Below, piece after piece: positions 1-10,130 of a stretch of DNA of 64,000 nt. Position 1 is the first letter of the stretch. Each line of letters opens with the position of its first letter. Origin of the DNA: Trematomus loennbergii (taxonomy: Eukaryota > Chordata > Actinopteri > Perciformes > Nototheniidae); contig JAAOOA010000394.1 of the NCBI GenBank assembly GCA_012861695.1, positions 1-64,000 of the forward strand. Direction: 5' to 3'. Below the pieces are notes generated by a model, which saw nothing but the letters and a program-made list of their open reading frames with translations, was not told the origin of the DNA and did no database searches. The position numbers and the translations under genes were made by a program.

Positions 1-318
1 AACTGCACTTTACAAGCCAGGGAAGGGGCCAGAATCCTGGGTATACATTTGTAAATAGTGCAATACCTCCAAGGCGCATAACTGCACTTTACAAGCCAGG
101 GAAGATGCCTGAATCCTGGGGTAAACATTGTTTAATTGTTTAAGTGTTTTTAAATGTATGGAACAGTGTTTTGTCTCTTTCAAACTCTCCCGTCATTGGC
201 CGGATACATGGGGACGATTTTATATTGACTATGACCGTTACTATTCCAGTGAGACGAAGTACGTCCAGTGACGGGAGTGATCCCATGTTAATTTTGTCCG
301 AAAACCAGAGCATTCCTA
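1..318 (+). repeat. Left long direct repeat (LTR-like) of the YR element
   Basis: Matches 10909-11227 along its whole length. By eye I find no substitution, only about six single-base length differences, all in homopolymer runs. The first 130 bp is itself a two-copy repeat of a module containing CTTTACAAGCCAGGGAAG, the same module that is amplified after the ORF at 7573-7945. Confidence 0.85.
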
Positions 319-329
319 TCCCTCTTAGG

Positions 330-780
330 TGCCTTGCAAACAATGGACGTCCGCTCTCGGGAGCGTCGGAGTGGTGCGGTCACCCTAAGTGACAGACCTA
401 AAGTATCCGGGATTCAGGCATCTTCCCTGGCTTGTACATTTTTGGTGATGCGCCCTGGAGATATCAGCCTATTTTTAACAACTTTTCCCAGCTTTTCAAA
501 CATTTATTCCGGGGTTTTTAGCCAGTCATTTGCAAGAAATCATTTAACATTAACGGTCTCCTGAAAAAGCACATATTCTGTGCATTTTCAGGAGAGCGTC
601 TATGTTAAATAATTTCGTGCAAAATGACTGTCTAAAACTCTCTTCCAGACATTTAAAAATACTTTCCCCGACCATTAAACATTATTTCTGGGTGGTAAAG
701 TGCAGTTAAGCGGCCTGGAGGTATTATACTATTTCAAACAACTTTTCCCCGCCTTTCAAGACTTATTCCTGGGTACAAGT
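330..780. other. Spacer with inverted copies of the terminal module
   Basis: No gene seen. Positions about 405-465 and 690-730 carry reverse-complement versions of the module at about 60-130 (GGGATTCAGGCATCTTCCCT matches the complement of AGGGAAGATGCCTGAATCC). These form inverted repeats next to the left direct repeat. Confidence 0.6.
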
Positions 781-1515
781 GTTATCTTTCCCCCCTGGGT
801 GTGTGTGAGACAAGTGAAGTGAGTCAGCCTGCCAACAAGCAGCAGTGTGCTGTCATTTGAAACATGTTCCCCCACAGTTTACACACTTTTACCTGTGTTT
901 TGAGGCTTCTTTCCTGGGTCAATGTGTCCTCTTTCTCCCCCCTGGGTGTGTGTGTGAGACCAGTGAAGTGAGTCAGCCTGCCAACAAGCAGCAGTGTGCT
1001 GTCATTTGAAACATGTTCCTCCACACTTGACTATGCTGTACCAGCTTTCGAGCACTCTTTCCTGGGTCAATGTGTCCTCTTTCTCCCCCCTGGGTGTGTG
1101 TGAGACCAGTGAAGTGAGTCAGCCTGCCAACAAGCAGCAGTGTGCTGTCATTTGAAACATGTTCCTCCACACTGTGACTATGCTGTAGCCAGCTTTCGAG
1201 CACTCTTTCCTGGGTCAATGTGTCCTCTTTCTCCCCCCCCTGGGTGTGTGTGAGACAAGTGAAGTGAGTCAGCCTGCCAACAAGCAGCAGTGTGCTGTCA
1301 TTTGAAACATGTTCCCCCACAGTTTAACACACTTTTACCTGTGTTTTGAGGCTTCTTTCCTGGGTCAATGTGTCCTCTTTCTCCCCCCTGGCTGTGTGAG
1401 AGACAAGTGAAGTGAGTCAGCCTGCCAACAAGCAGCAGTGTGCTGTCATTTGAAACATGTTCCCCCACACTGTGACTATGCTGTAGCCAGCTTTCGAGCA
1501 CTCTTTCCTGGGTCG
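780..1515 (+). repeat. Tandem array A, about 148-bp unit, about five copies
   Basis: The string GTGCTGTCATTTGAAACATG recurs near 848, 990, 1140, 1290 and 1438. Two variants of the unit tail alternate: one contains TTTACCTGTGTTTTGAGG and the other GACTATGCTGTA. ORFs across it are by-products of the repeat. Confidence 0.9.
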
Positions 1516-1619
1516 AAAAGACATGTGCTGTAACCTGGTTCTCTCCCAGTACTGGGTACTAGTTAATGCCACTATCACCACCACATTTAAACCAGATGAA
1601 GTGGTAGTTATCCGGGGTG

Positions 1620-2520
1620 CTGCAGAGTCTTTTTCAGGCTCCTCTCCACAATTGTCCCCTAAAATGATTTTAAATCATTATTTTTGCATTTAAATGCATG
1701 TATTCTATCATTATATGGTTCCCCAACACAATGCACATAGTCTGGAGCTCACTGGGGTCCTGCATATCATTTAATCAGGCGTTTTAACACTTTTTCCCAT
1801 GAAAATGATTTTTAATCACTATCATGGGGCTATGAAAATAAAATTCCCGGTAATGCAGAGCACAAGTGCACCTTTTACTATTTAAATGTATTTGTATTAT
1901 ATATATTTGGGCTAGAAAGGGGACCTCTCTGGGTGATTTAGTCAGTTTATGGAGCTTTGCCCACAAATCCTGGATGATCCAGGCCGAATTTGGGTGCTCT
2001 TAGGCGGCCTGCCAGGCGTCCCCACCCGTGGAAAGCAAAAAAAGTGAAGAAAACGCTTAATTATATCTTAAAACAGAGTCATTTTCAGGCTCCTCTCCAC
2101 AATTGTCCCCCTAAAATGATTTTAAATCATTATTTTTGCATTTGAATGCATTTATTCTATCATTTATATGGTTCCCCAACACAATGCACATAGTCTGGAG
2201 CTCACTGGGGTCCTGCATATAATTTAATCAGGCGTTTTAACACTTTTTCCCATGAAAATGATTTTTAATCACTATCATGGGGCTATGAAAATAAAATTCC
2301 GGGTAATGCAGAGCACAAGTGCACCTTTTACTATTTAAATGTATTTGTATTATATATATTTGGGCTAGGTAGGGGACCTCTCTGGGTGATTTAGTCAGTT
2401 TATGGATTTTTTCCCACAAATCCTGGATGATCCAGGCCGAATTTGGGTGCTCATAGGCGGCCTGCCAGGCGCCCCCACCCGTGGAGCAAAAAAAAAAGTG
2501 AAGAAAACGCTTAATTATAT
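1620..2520 (+). repeat. Tandem array B, two copies of about 451 bp
   Basis: AATTGTCCCCTAAAATGAT near 1651 recurs near 2102. The whole AT-rich unit is duplicated, including GGCGGCCTGCCAGGCG and AAGAAAACGCTTAATTATAT. The ORFs of about 60 aa inside each unit are not supported as genes. Confidence 0.85.
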
Positions 2521-2865
2521 CTTAAAATAATCAAAAATGAAGTTTTGAAAAATTGTGAAATTTTTCTAAGTGCCAACGGGAGTAGTGGCCAGGTGTTTGG
2601 CGCTTCGGCCCGATTTTTCCCCTTCTCCGATGGTTGGTACAACGGAGAAGGGGAAAAAGTCCCTGGGCTTCATTTCCACTTCTCTGTCAAAAAGATTCAT
2701 CCATGTTTTTCAGACTACCTTCCGCACGAAATCAGAAACCCAGTTTTGGGTGGACTCAGAAAAAATACGGCTGTTGGAAATCATGGAAGAATGTATCCGC
2801 TCACCAAGCACTCTGAGTGGGCCTCATTTTGTGCCTCAAGACCCCCCAGCCTGGTTCTCCCAACA
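2520..2865. other. Unassigned spacer in the YR element
   Basis: No recognisable gene. It contains a short inverted repeat around 2615-2660 (CCCCTTCTCCGATGG facing CAACGGAGAAGGGG). Three overlapping ORFs of 60-117 aa show no familiar domain. Confidence 0.4.
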
Positions 2866-3610
2866 CTTGGAGGAATGCGAGGGCACTTTTGCAGGTGACT
2901 CTACCCGATTATGAGGCTCTATTTTGGGCTTATTTTTTACATTTTCCCGGTTCTCCAAATAGTTTAAGTGTGACATTTTGAGCCCTGGAGGAATGCGAGG
3001 GCACTTTCCCGGTGACTCTACCCGATTTTGAGGCACTATTTGGGGGTATAATTTTTACATTTTGACCCCTTTCCCGGTTTTCACCAAAGTTGAGTTGATT
3101 TCCTCCATGGAGGAATGTCAGGGGAGTCCGCGGGGGACTCTTGCGGGGTCATGAGGCACTATTTTGGGTACAATTTTTCCATTTTGACCCCTTTCCCCGG
3201 TTCTCACCAAAGTTGAGTTGGATGATTTCCTCCATGGAGGAATGTCAGGGGAGTCCGCGGGGGACTCTTGCGGGTCATGAGGCACTATTTTGGGGTACAA
3301 TTTTTCCATTTTGACCCCTTTCCCCGGTTCTCACCAAAGTTGAGTTGGATGATTTCCACCATGGAGGAATGTCAGGGGAGTCCGCGGGGGACTCTTGCGG
3401 GGTCATGAGGCACTATTTTGGGGTACAATTTTTCCATTTTGACCCCTTTCCCCGGTTCTCACCAAAGTTGAGTTGGATGATTTCCACCATGGAGGAATGT
3501 CAGGGGAGTCCGCGGGGGACTCCTGCGGGGTCATGAGGCACTGTTTTGGGGTATATTTTTACATTTTGACCCCTTTCCCCGGTTCTCACCAAAGTTGAGT
3601 GTGATGATTG
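2865..3610 (+). repeat. Tandem array C, about 126-bp unit, four close and two diverged copies
   Basis: GGAGGAATGTCAGGGGAGTC recurs near 3110, 3235, 3363 and 3489. Diverged copies (GGAATGCGAGGGCACTTT) lie near 2870 and 2990. Each unit ends with CCCCGGTTCTCACCAAAG. Confidence 0.9.
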
Positions 3611-3639
3611 CTGAGTCATGATGCACTTTTTTGGGGGTA

Positions 3640-4345
3640 CCTCATTATCAACACGGACTAGAGATGTCTCGGAGATGGCTCGGACCCCACACCCTGGTTC
3701 TATGTAACCCTGGAGGAATGTCACATGAGTCGACAGGGGACTGCTGCTGGCTAATGAAGGACTATTTTGGGGTACATTTCCCCCATTATCAACACGGACT
3801 AGAGATGTCTCGGAGATGGCTCGGACCCCACACCCTGGTTCTATGTAACCCTGGAGGAATGTCACATGAGTCGACAGGGGACTGCTGCTGGCTAATGAAG
3901 GACTATTTTGGGGTACATTTCCCCCATTATCAACACGGACTAGAGATGTCTCGGAGATGGCTCGGACCCCACACCCTGGTTCTATGTAACCCTGGAGGAA
4001 TGTCACATGAGTCGACAGGGGACTGCTGCTGGCTAATGAAGGACTATTTTGGGGTACATTTCCCCCATTATCAACATGGACTAGAGATGTCTCGGAGATG
4101 GCTCGGACCCCACACCCTGGTTCTATGTAACCCTGGAGGAATGTCACATGAGTCGACAGGGGACTGCTGCTGGCTAATGAAGGACTATTTTGGGGTACAT
4201 TTCCCCCATTATCAACATGGACTAGAGATGTCTCGGAGATGGCTCGGACCCCACACCCTGGTTCTATGTAACCCTGGAGGAATGTCACATGAGTCGACAG
4301 GGGACTGCTGCTGGCTAATGAAGCACTATTTCTGGGTACTTTTTT
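3640..4345 (+). repeat. Tandem array D, exact 141-bp unit, five copies
   Basis: CGGACTAGAGATGTCTCGG (GGACTAGAGATG in the last copies) recurs at about 3654, 3795, 3936, 4077 and 4218, a constant step of 141 bp. The step is divisible by three, so repetitive ORFs stay open on both strands (247 aa on + and 286 aa on -). I read these as consequences of the repeat, not as proteins. Confidence 0.9.
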
Positions 4346-4369
4346 TTCATTTTCACCCAAATTTCCCTG

Positions 4370-4766
4370 GATGAAATATTTTTTAGTTTTTTTTTGTTTT
4401 TAGCCCAGTTTTGGCCACAGCGTTGCCTGGAGGATAGGACCGAGATATGACAGACTCTCTGGCCGCCTCACAAGTCACTATTGTCGGACACTTTCTTTGC
4501 TTTACCCCGGTTCTATCACTCTTTCCTCCTTTGACCATACAACCCGTTTCCTGCTGGGGTGGTGCCTGGTTCCGGGGTACCCCAAACCCTCTCATGGTCG
4601 GGGCACCATGTATGGATGCATCGGACCCAATGTTGCCATCACCAGCCCCGCGTTGGTGCGGAAGTGGGACCATCTGACCCGGTGGTAACCCAATACTTCC
4701 CTTCGTCCATGCACCATGAATTGATGCATCGGACCCAGTGTCGCAACCACCGCTCACGCTAACGCA
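4370..4766 (+). other. Presumed 5' regulatory region of the YR ORF
   Basis: Single-copy DNA between array D and the TATA motif. A short motif, TTGATGCATCGGACCCAGTG, and its variant ATGGATGCATCGGACCCAAT occur about 110 bp apart (near 4613 and 4721), each after a CACCATG-type string. They are candidate repeated binding sites; no protein is assigned. Confidence 0.35.
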
Positions 4767-4772
4767 TATAAA
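4767..4772 (+). promoter_or_regulatory. Putative TATA box of the YR ORF
   Basis: TATAAA lies 62 bp before the ATG at 4829 in otherwise GC-balanced DNA. At the usual 25-30 bp spacing, initiation would fall near 4797. That favours a start at 4829 (or 4808) over any further upstream. Confidence 0.45.
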
Positions 4773-4828
4773 CGGAGAACTATAACATCATTTTGATCAA
4801 ATTCATTATGTGTGTTTCAGTAAGGATG

Positions 4829-7567
4829 TCATCTGAATGCCCGGTGTGCAGACTCTTCTATCTGGCATTGAACAAACACCTTAAGCACAAGCATGCAGTG
4901 CGGAACTTGGAGGAGAGGGGAATCCTCCTGAAAATAGCCAGTGGAAGGATAAATGTTCGGACCAAACCCTGTCCCATCGCTGGGTGTTCGTACGCTGGGA
5001 AGAGACTGGACCGTCATGTAAAACATGACCACCCTGAGTTGTCCCGACATGAGGCACAGCAGGTCATGGCAAGGCTGAAGCATAGTGTGGCACTGCAGTT
5101 GCTCCATGACCTCCGTGAGACTAACCCCATCATTGGAATGGCTACATCATTGGATATAGACAATGAGGGGGAATACCCCGGGCACCCTCCACCCTTCTCC
5201 CCACATACCGAGTGTGACAACGAGGACTGCAGGCAGGTGATGCTGGAAAATGTGGCATTGAGGGCTCAGAAGGATGCCCTCAATGATGAGGTGAAGACCC
5301 TGCGCTCCAGGCTGAAAAAGGAGCTAAAACCCAGGAAGCAGAGTGCTGCTGTTCTTGAGGAAGAGGACGAATGTATACGATTTAAGGGCCTGGCAATCCC
5401 AAGTACCTCCGGCATAAACACAGTAGCCTCAGGCAGCAATACCCCTGTGAAGACCCCGGTGAAGACTGTCATGCAGTCCCCAGTAACCTCCGGTAGCGGG
5501 ACCCCTGTGAAGACCCCGGTGAAGACTGTCATGCATTCCCCAGTAACCTCCGGTAGCGGGACCCCTGTGAAGACCCCGGTGAAGACTGTCATGCATTCCC
5601 CAGTAACCTCCGGTAGCGGGACCCCTGTGAAGACCCCGGTGAAGACTGTCATGCATTCCCCAGTAACCTCCGGTAGCGGGACCCCTGTGAGGAGCCCGGT
5701 GAAGACTGTCATGCTTGCAGTAGCCTCCGGTGGGAAGACACCGGTAAAGAACCCTGTGAAGAGCCAAGTGAAGACTGTAATGCTTGCAGTAGCCTCCGGT
5801 GGAAAGAGACCGGTCAAGAACCCTGTGAAGAGCCCAGTGAAGACTGTCATATTACCAGTTTCCTCCGGTAGCGAGACGCCTGTGAAGACCCCGGTGGAAA
5901 CTGTCATGTTTGCAGTAGCCTCCGGTAGCGAGACCCCTGTGAAGACCCCGGTGGAAACTGTCATGTTTGCAGTAGCCTCCGGTAGCGAGACCCCTGTGAA
6001 GACCCCGGTGGAAACTGTCATGTTTGCAGTAGCCTCCGGTAGCGAGACCCCTGTGAAGACCCCGGTGGAAACTGTCATGTTTGCAGTAGCCTCCGGTAGC
6101 GAGACCCCTGTATGCCGGAAGACCCGTGCCTCTAAGCTGGCTAATGACTTGCCCTCTCCCTCAAATTACTGGTCCACTGGGTGTGGACGGGGGAATACCA
6201 TGCGTGAAATCACGTTGCCTAGAAGCATGGAGGCGTACCTTCAGACATACTTGGATCATTGTTTGGGTGTCGCTCCGACAGTAAAACAGAAAGACAATGT
6301 TGTGTCGAAGATCAGCCGGATAAAGAACTTCATAGTATACATGGCCCATGGTGTTAACCGCCTGTCAGACTGGCTGTTCCTAAGAAACATGAAGATGATC
6401 CGTGGCTGGAGCGAGTATATTGTAAAGCCGGGCCGGGCAGTCACAACATCAGAGTTCTTCCTGAAGAATGTGCACCAGTTCATGGGGTACATGTCTGAGT
6501 CAAAGCCCCGGGGGTGCAAGCTCACCCAGTCTGATATGACCCACATAATGAGAGAGGTGAAAGCCAACATGAAACACTTGAATAAGGCAGTCACTCTACA
6601 TCAGTTTAAGGTGAAGAGGAACAAACTGGATCGTCTGCCGAGCCAGGCGGAGCTTCTCGCCGCCATGGCGGCCGCTGAGAAGCGCATCCCGGAGCTCCTC
6701 GACCTGATGGCCGGCACGCCGACCTCAACCACCCAGAAGCTTCTCTATGGCTATCTCACCCTCCATTGGAGCCTCCTGTATGGCCACCGTACGGGCGTGT
6801 ACGCAAACATGAAAAACAGTGAGGTCTTAGAGGCAGCCATAAGGGGAACTGCTGAGGGCTACATCATCCATGTGCAGGATCACAAGACGGCCAAGACATA
6901 TGGCGAAGCACAGCTGGCGCTTACAGTAGAGGAGTTTAGCTGGGTCATGCGGTGGATGGGGATTAAAAAGGTATTGCTGGGTCCTCAGAATGAATTCTTC
7001 CTTTTCACAAGGGGGAATCGGGCCTCCAAGAACCTGAACGCTCACTTGAAGAGGGCATGGGCTGATGCTGGGCTAGAAACAGCCGTCACCTTCACAATCC
7101 TGCGCACTGCCCTGGCTGACAATATCAAGCATCACCAAGATCCAGAAAGCCGGTCGATTCTCGCCAGGTTTATGTGTCACGACGTAACCACGGCGGACCG
7201 GTTCTACGCGAATGCGCCGGGAATAAAGGAGGCATTGAGAATCCGCTCCATGTTCAGGGCGTCATCAGATGCGGCAGCAGCTGCATCATCATCAGAAGGA
7301 TGTCTACCGCTGTCAGATGGGGAGACCTCCGAAGAGGGCTGCTATAACAGCACTGCTCCATCATCTCCATCATCTCCATCATCTTCACCTGATGGGTCAT
7401 TGGAGCGGCAGCAGCAGCGGAAGCGGAAGCGGGAGGGAAAGAGGCCAATGAAGTCGGGACCGGGGCTGGTTGACACTCCTGATGATGGGGCAGGGGCCGT
7501 GGACTCAACCTGTTTGCCCTGGTGCACCGTAAGAATTAGACGCCTTTGGTCCCCTGAATCCCGCTAA
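4829..7567 (+). CDS. Zinc-finger / tyrosine-recombinase-like protein, 912 aa, single exon
   Basis: Probable integrase of the surrounding element. From the ATG at 4829: residues about 4-22 (CPVC...HLKHKH) and about 50-70 (CPIAGC...HVKHDH) are C2H2-like zinc fingers. Residues about 130-170 are charged and possibly coiled coil. Residues about 200-430 are tandem peptides with the core TPVKTPVKTVM in 60-, 69- and 57-bp units. Residues about 465-800 resemble a YR core: R654 (GHRTGVY), K686 (QDHKTAKTYG), R759 (TILRTALAD), H784 (MCHDVTTAD) and nucleophile Y793 (DRFY), with H and Y nine residues apart as in the family. The usual HxxR histidine is T756. The tail has Ser- and Asp-rich stretches and a basic KRKREGKR. 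The reading frame can be extended upstream to 4793 only through a TTG. ATG 4808 is an alternative start. There is no frameshift over 2.7 kb, so it is probably recent or selected. Confidence 0.75.
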   Translation, partial: SSECPVCRLFYLALNKHLKHKHAVRNLEERGILLKIASGRINVRTKPCPIAGCSYAGKRLDRHVKHDHPELSRHEAQQVMARLKHSVALQLLHDLRETNPIIGMATSLDIDNEGEYPGHPPPFSPHTECDNEDCRQVMLENVALRAQKDALNDEVKTLRSRLKKELKPRKQSAAVLEEEDECIRFKGLAIPSTSGINTVASGSNTPVKTPVKTVMQSPVTSGSGTPVKTPVKTVMHSPVTSGSGTPVKTPVKTVMHSPVTSGSGTPVKTPVKTVMHSPVTSGSGTPVRSPVKTVMLAVASGGKTPVKNPVKSQVKTVMLAVASGGKRPVKNPVKSPVKTVILPVSSGSETPVKTPVETVMFAVASGSETPVKTPVETVMFAVASGSETPVKTPVETVMFAVASGSETPVKTPVETVMFAVASGSETPVCRKTRASKLANDLPSPSNYWSTGCGRGNTMREITLPRSMEAYLQTYLDHCLGVAPTVKQKDNVVSKISRIKNFIVYMAHGVNRLSDWLFLRNMKMIRGWSEYIVKPGRAVTTSEFFLKNVHQFMGYMSESKPRGCKLTQSDMTHIMREVKANMKHLNKAVTLHQFKVKRNKLDRLPSQAELLAAMAAAEKRIPELLDLMAGTPTSTTQKLLYGYLTLHWSLLYGHRTGVYANMKNSEVLEAAIRGTAEGYIIHVQDHKTAKTYGEAQLALTVEEFSWVMRWMGIKKVLLGPQNEFFLFTRGNRASKNLNAHLKRAWADAGLETAVTFTILRTALADNIKHHQDPESRSILARFMCHDVTTADRFYANAPGIKEALRIRSMFRASSDAAAAASSSEGCLPLSDGETSEEGCYNSTAPSSPSSPSSSPDGSLERQQQRKRKREGKRPMKSGPGLVDTPDDGAGAVDSTCLPWCTVRIRRLWSPESR
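5430..6115 (+). repeat. In-frame coding minisatellite of the YR ORF
   Basis: Units of 60 bp (about four copies, SGSGTPVKTPVKTVMHSPVT type), then 69 bp (two copies, GGKTPVKNPVK type), then 57 bp (about four copies, SGSETPVKTPVETVMFAVA type). All lengths are multiples of three and the frame is kept. Most units begin with TCCGGTAGC or TCCGGTGG. Confidence 0.9.
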
Positions 7568-7572
7568 ACATA

Positions 7573-7945
7573 TGGGCATACATTTTGTTAATAGTGCAAC
7601 ACCTCCAGGGCGCATAACTGCAGTTTACAAGCCAGGGAAGGTGCCAGAATCCTGGGCATACATTTTGTTAATAGTGCAACACCTCCAGGGCGCATAACTG
7701 CAGTTTACAAGCCAGGGAAGGTGCCAGAATCCTGGGCATACATTTTGTTAATAGTGCAACACCTCCAGGGCGCATAACTGCAGTTTACAAGCCAGGGAAG
7801 GTGCCAGAATCCTGGGCATACATTTTGTTAATAGTGCAACACCTCCAGGGCGCATAACTGCAGTTTACAAGCCAGGGAAGGTGCCAGAATCCTGGGCATA
7901 CATTTTGTTAATAGTGCAACACCTCCAGGGCGCATAACTGCACTT
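7573..7945 (+). repeat. Tandem array E, exact 80-bp unit, about 4.5 copies, right after the YR stop codon
   Basis: CGCATAACTGCAGTTTACAA recurs at 7611, 7691, 7771 and 7851, and the last step (7931) changes to CTGCACTTTA. The unit is homologous to the first 80 bp of the direct repeats, so terminal-type sequence has been amplified inside the likely 3' UTR. Confidence 0.92.
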
Positions 7946-8104
7946 TAAAACGTAGGTTAAGAAATTTAGTAGTACTGTTATAGCAGCAGTAGTACGTGTA
8001 AATAGTTGATGTTTTAGTCTGTGTGTACTGTCATGTTTGTTACTGCAACGTGTAAATAGTTGATGTTTTAGGGTGTGTGGTTGATGTTTTAGGGTGTGTG
8101 TTCA

Positions 8105-8110
8105 AATAAA
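8105..8110 (+). terminator. Putative poly(A) signal of the YR transcript
   Basis: AATAAA (overlapping a second AATAAAA) about 540 bp after the stop, followed by an A-rich run. It is the first such signal downstream of the ORF. Confidence 0.5.
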
Positions 8111-8129
8111 ATAAAAATTTAAAAAAAAC

Positions 8130-8460
8130 AATAACCTTGATGGTTACCAGGGGCAGATAAAGTGCCACTTTCCATCAGCACCGGGGTGCTGAACCCTGTG
8201 ATGAGCGCTCAAGTGTTGGCGGAGGAGGTGTAAGCCAGAGGAGGGTGAACAAAAGTTAAAGTGTTTGAACCTCCAGCCCAGAAGGGGGGTGGTGGTGCCG
8301 TGAAGAAGGCCGACTATGGATGCTGATGGGCGGACATAGAAGCACCACAAAATCCACCCCTCTTTAGGGTCACCAGGGGCACGAGGTTCTGGTGGGTGAA
8401 TACCTGTGTTTAGTCCGTGGGGAGTGCTTAAGTGTGGGGGCCCGGGGACTCAGGGTGTGC
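8130..8460. other. Spacer between YR transcript end and array F
   Basis: No gene or repeat unit recognised. The 68-aa ORF on the - strand here is unsupported. Confidence 0.3.
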
Positions 8461-10130
8461 AAGGTTATGGAGGTCCCACTGTTATGGGGACATGCTGGAG
8501 GTCATGAGTCCGTCCTTCGGGGCTCTGTGAGCGGGCAAAAGAGGTGATTTTCCCCTGGTCTCTGCTGGAGCTGTGAAATGCACAGAGTCCCACTGTTAGG
8601 GATCCATCCTGGAGGTCATGAGTCCGTCTTTCGGTGCTCTGTGAGCGGGCAAAAGAGGTGATTTTCCCCTGGTCTCTGCTGGAGCTGTGAAATGCACAGA
8701 GTCCCACTGTTAGGGATCCATCCTGGAGGTCATGAGTCCGTCTTTCGGTGCTCTGTGAGCGGGCAAAAAGAGGTGATTTTCCCCTGGCTCTGCTGGAGCT
8801 GTGAAATGCACAGAGTCCCACTGTTAGGGAGTCATCCTGGAGGTCTTTAGTCCGTCTTTCGGTGCTCTGTGAGCGGGCAGAGAGAGGTGATTTTCCCCTG
8901 GTCTCTGCTGGAGCTGTGAAATGCACAGAGTCCCACTGTTAGGGACTGCTGCTGGAGGTCTCTAGCCCGTCTTTCGGTGCTCTGTGAGCGGGCAGAGAGA
9001 GGTGATTTTCCCTGGTCTCTGCTGGAGCTGTGAAATGCACAGAGTCCCACTGTTAGGGACTGCTGCTGGAGGTCTCTAGCCCGTCTTTCGGTGCTCTGTG
9101 AGCGGGCAGAGAGAGGTGATTTTCCCCTGGTCTCTGCTGGAGCTGTGAAATGCACAGAGTCCCACTGTTAGGGACTGCTGCTGGAGGTCTCTAGCCCGTC
9201 TTTCGGTGCTCTGTGAGCGGGCAGAGAGAGGTGATTTTCCCCTGGTCTCTGCTGGAGCTGTGAAATGCACAGAGTCCCACTGTTAGGGACTGCTGCTGGA
9301 GGTCTCTAGCCCGTCTTTCGTGCTCTGTGAGCGGGCAGAGAGAGGTGATTTTTCCCTGGTCTCTGCTGGAGCTGTGAAATGCACAGAGTCCCCTGTTAGG
9401 GAGTCATCCTGGAGGTCTTTAGTCCGTCTTTCGGTGCTCTGTGAGCGGGCAGAGAGAGTGATTTTCCCCTGGTCTCTGCTGGAGCTGTGAAATGCACAGA
9501 GTCCCACTGTTAGGGAGTCATCCTGGAGGTCTTTAGTCCGTCTTTCGGTGCTCTGTGAGCGGGCAGAGAGAGGTGATTTTTCCCCTGGTCTCTGCTGGAG
9601 CTGTGAAATGCACAGAGTCCCACTGTTAGGGAGTCATCCTGGAGGTCTTTAGTCCGTCTTTCGGTGCTCTGTGAGCGGGCAGAGAGAGGTGATTTTCCCC
9701 TGGACTCTGCTGGAGCTGTGAAATGCACAGAGTCCCACTGTTAGGGAGTCATCCTGGAGGTCTTTAGTCCGTCTTTCGGTGCTCTGTGAGCGGGCAGAGA
9801 GAGGTGATTTTCCCCTGGTCTCTGCTGGAGCTGTGAAATGCACAGAGTCCCACTGTTAGGGAGTCATCCTGGAGGTCTTAGTCCGTCTTTCGGTGCTCTG
9901 TGAGCGGGCAGAGAGAGGTGATTTTCCCCTGGTCTCTGCTGGAGCTGTGAAATGCACAGAGTCCCACTGTTAGGGATCCATCCTGGAGGTCATGAGTCCG
10001 TACTTTGGGGGTCTGTGAGCGGGCACAGACAGGTGATTTTCCCTGGTCTCTCCTGGAGCTGTGAAATAACCAGAGTCCCACTGTTAGGGACTTCTGCTGG
10101 AGGTCTCCTGCATTTAAACAGATTCACCAG
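8460..10130 (+). repeat. Tandem array F, about 118-bp unit, about 13-14 copies
   Basis: GAGCTGTGAAATGCACAGAG recurs about every 115-119 bp from 8570 to 9950. Copies differ mostly by one-base indels plus two subtypes (GGGAGTCATCCTGGAGG versus GGGACTGCTGCTGGAGG). Series of - strand ORFs (MHFTAPAETRGKSPLSARSQ type) are artefacts of the period. Confidence 0.93.

Noticed and set aside
3500..4374. Repetitive ORFs of 286 aa (-) and 247 aa (+) that look like a repeat protein
   Set aside because: They arise from a 141-bp tandem array whose period is a multiple of three. Both strands are open and no start context or domain is visible.
8465..10081. Series of - strand ORFs with MHFTAPAETRGKSPLSARSQ-type repeats
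   Set aside because: The 118-bp array has a period that is not a stable multiple of three and frames change with each indel. No conserved protein.
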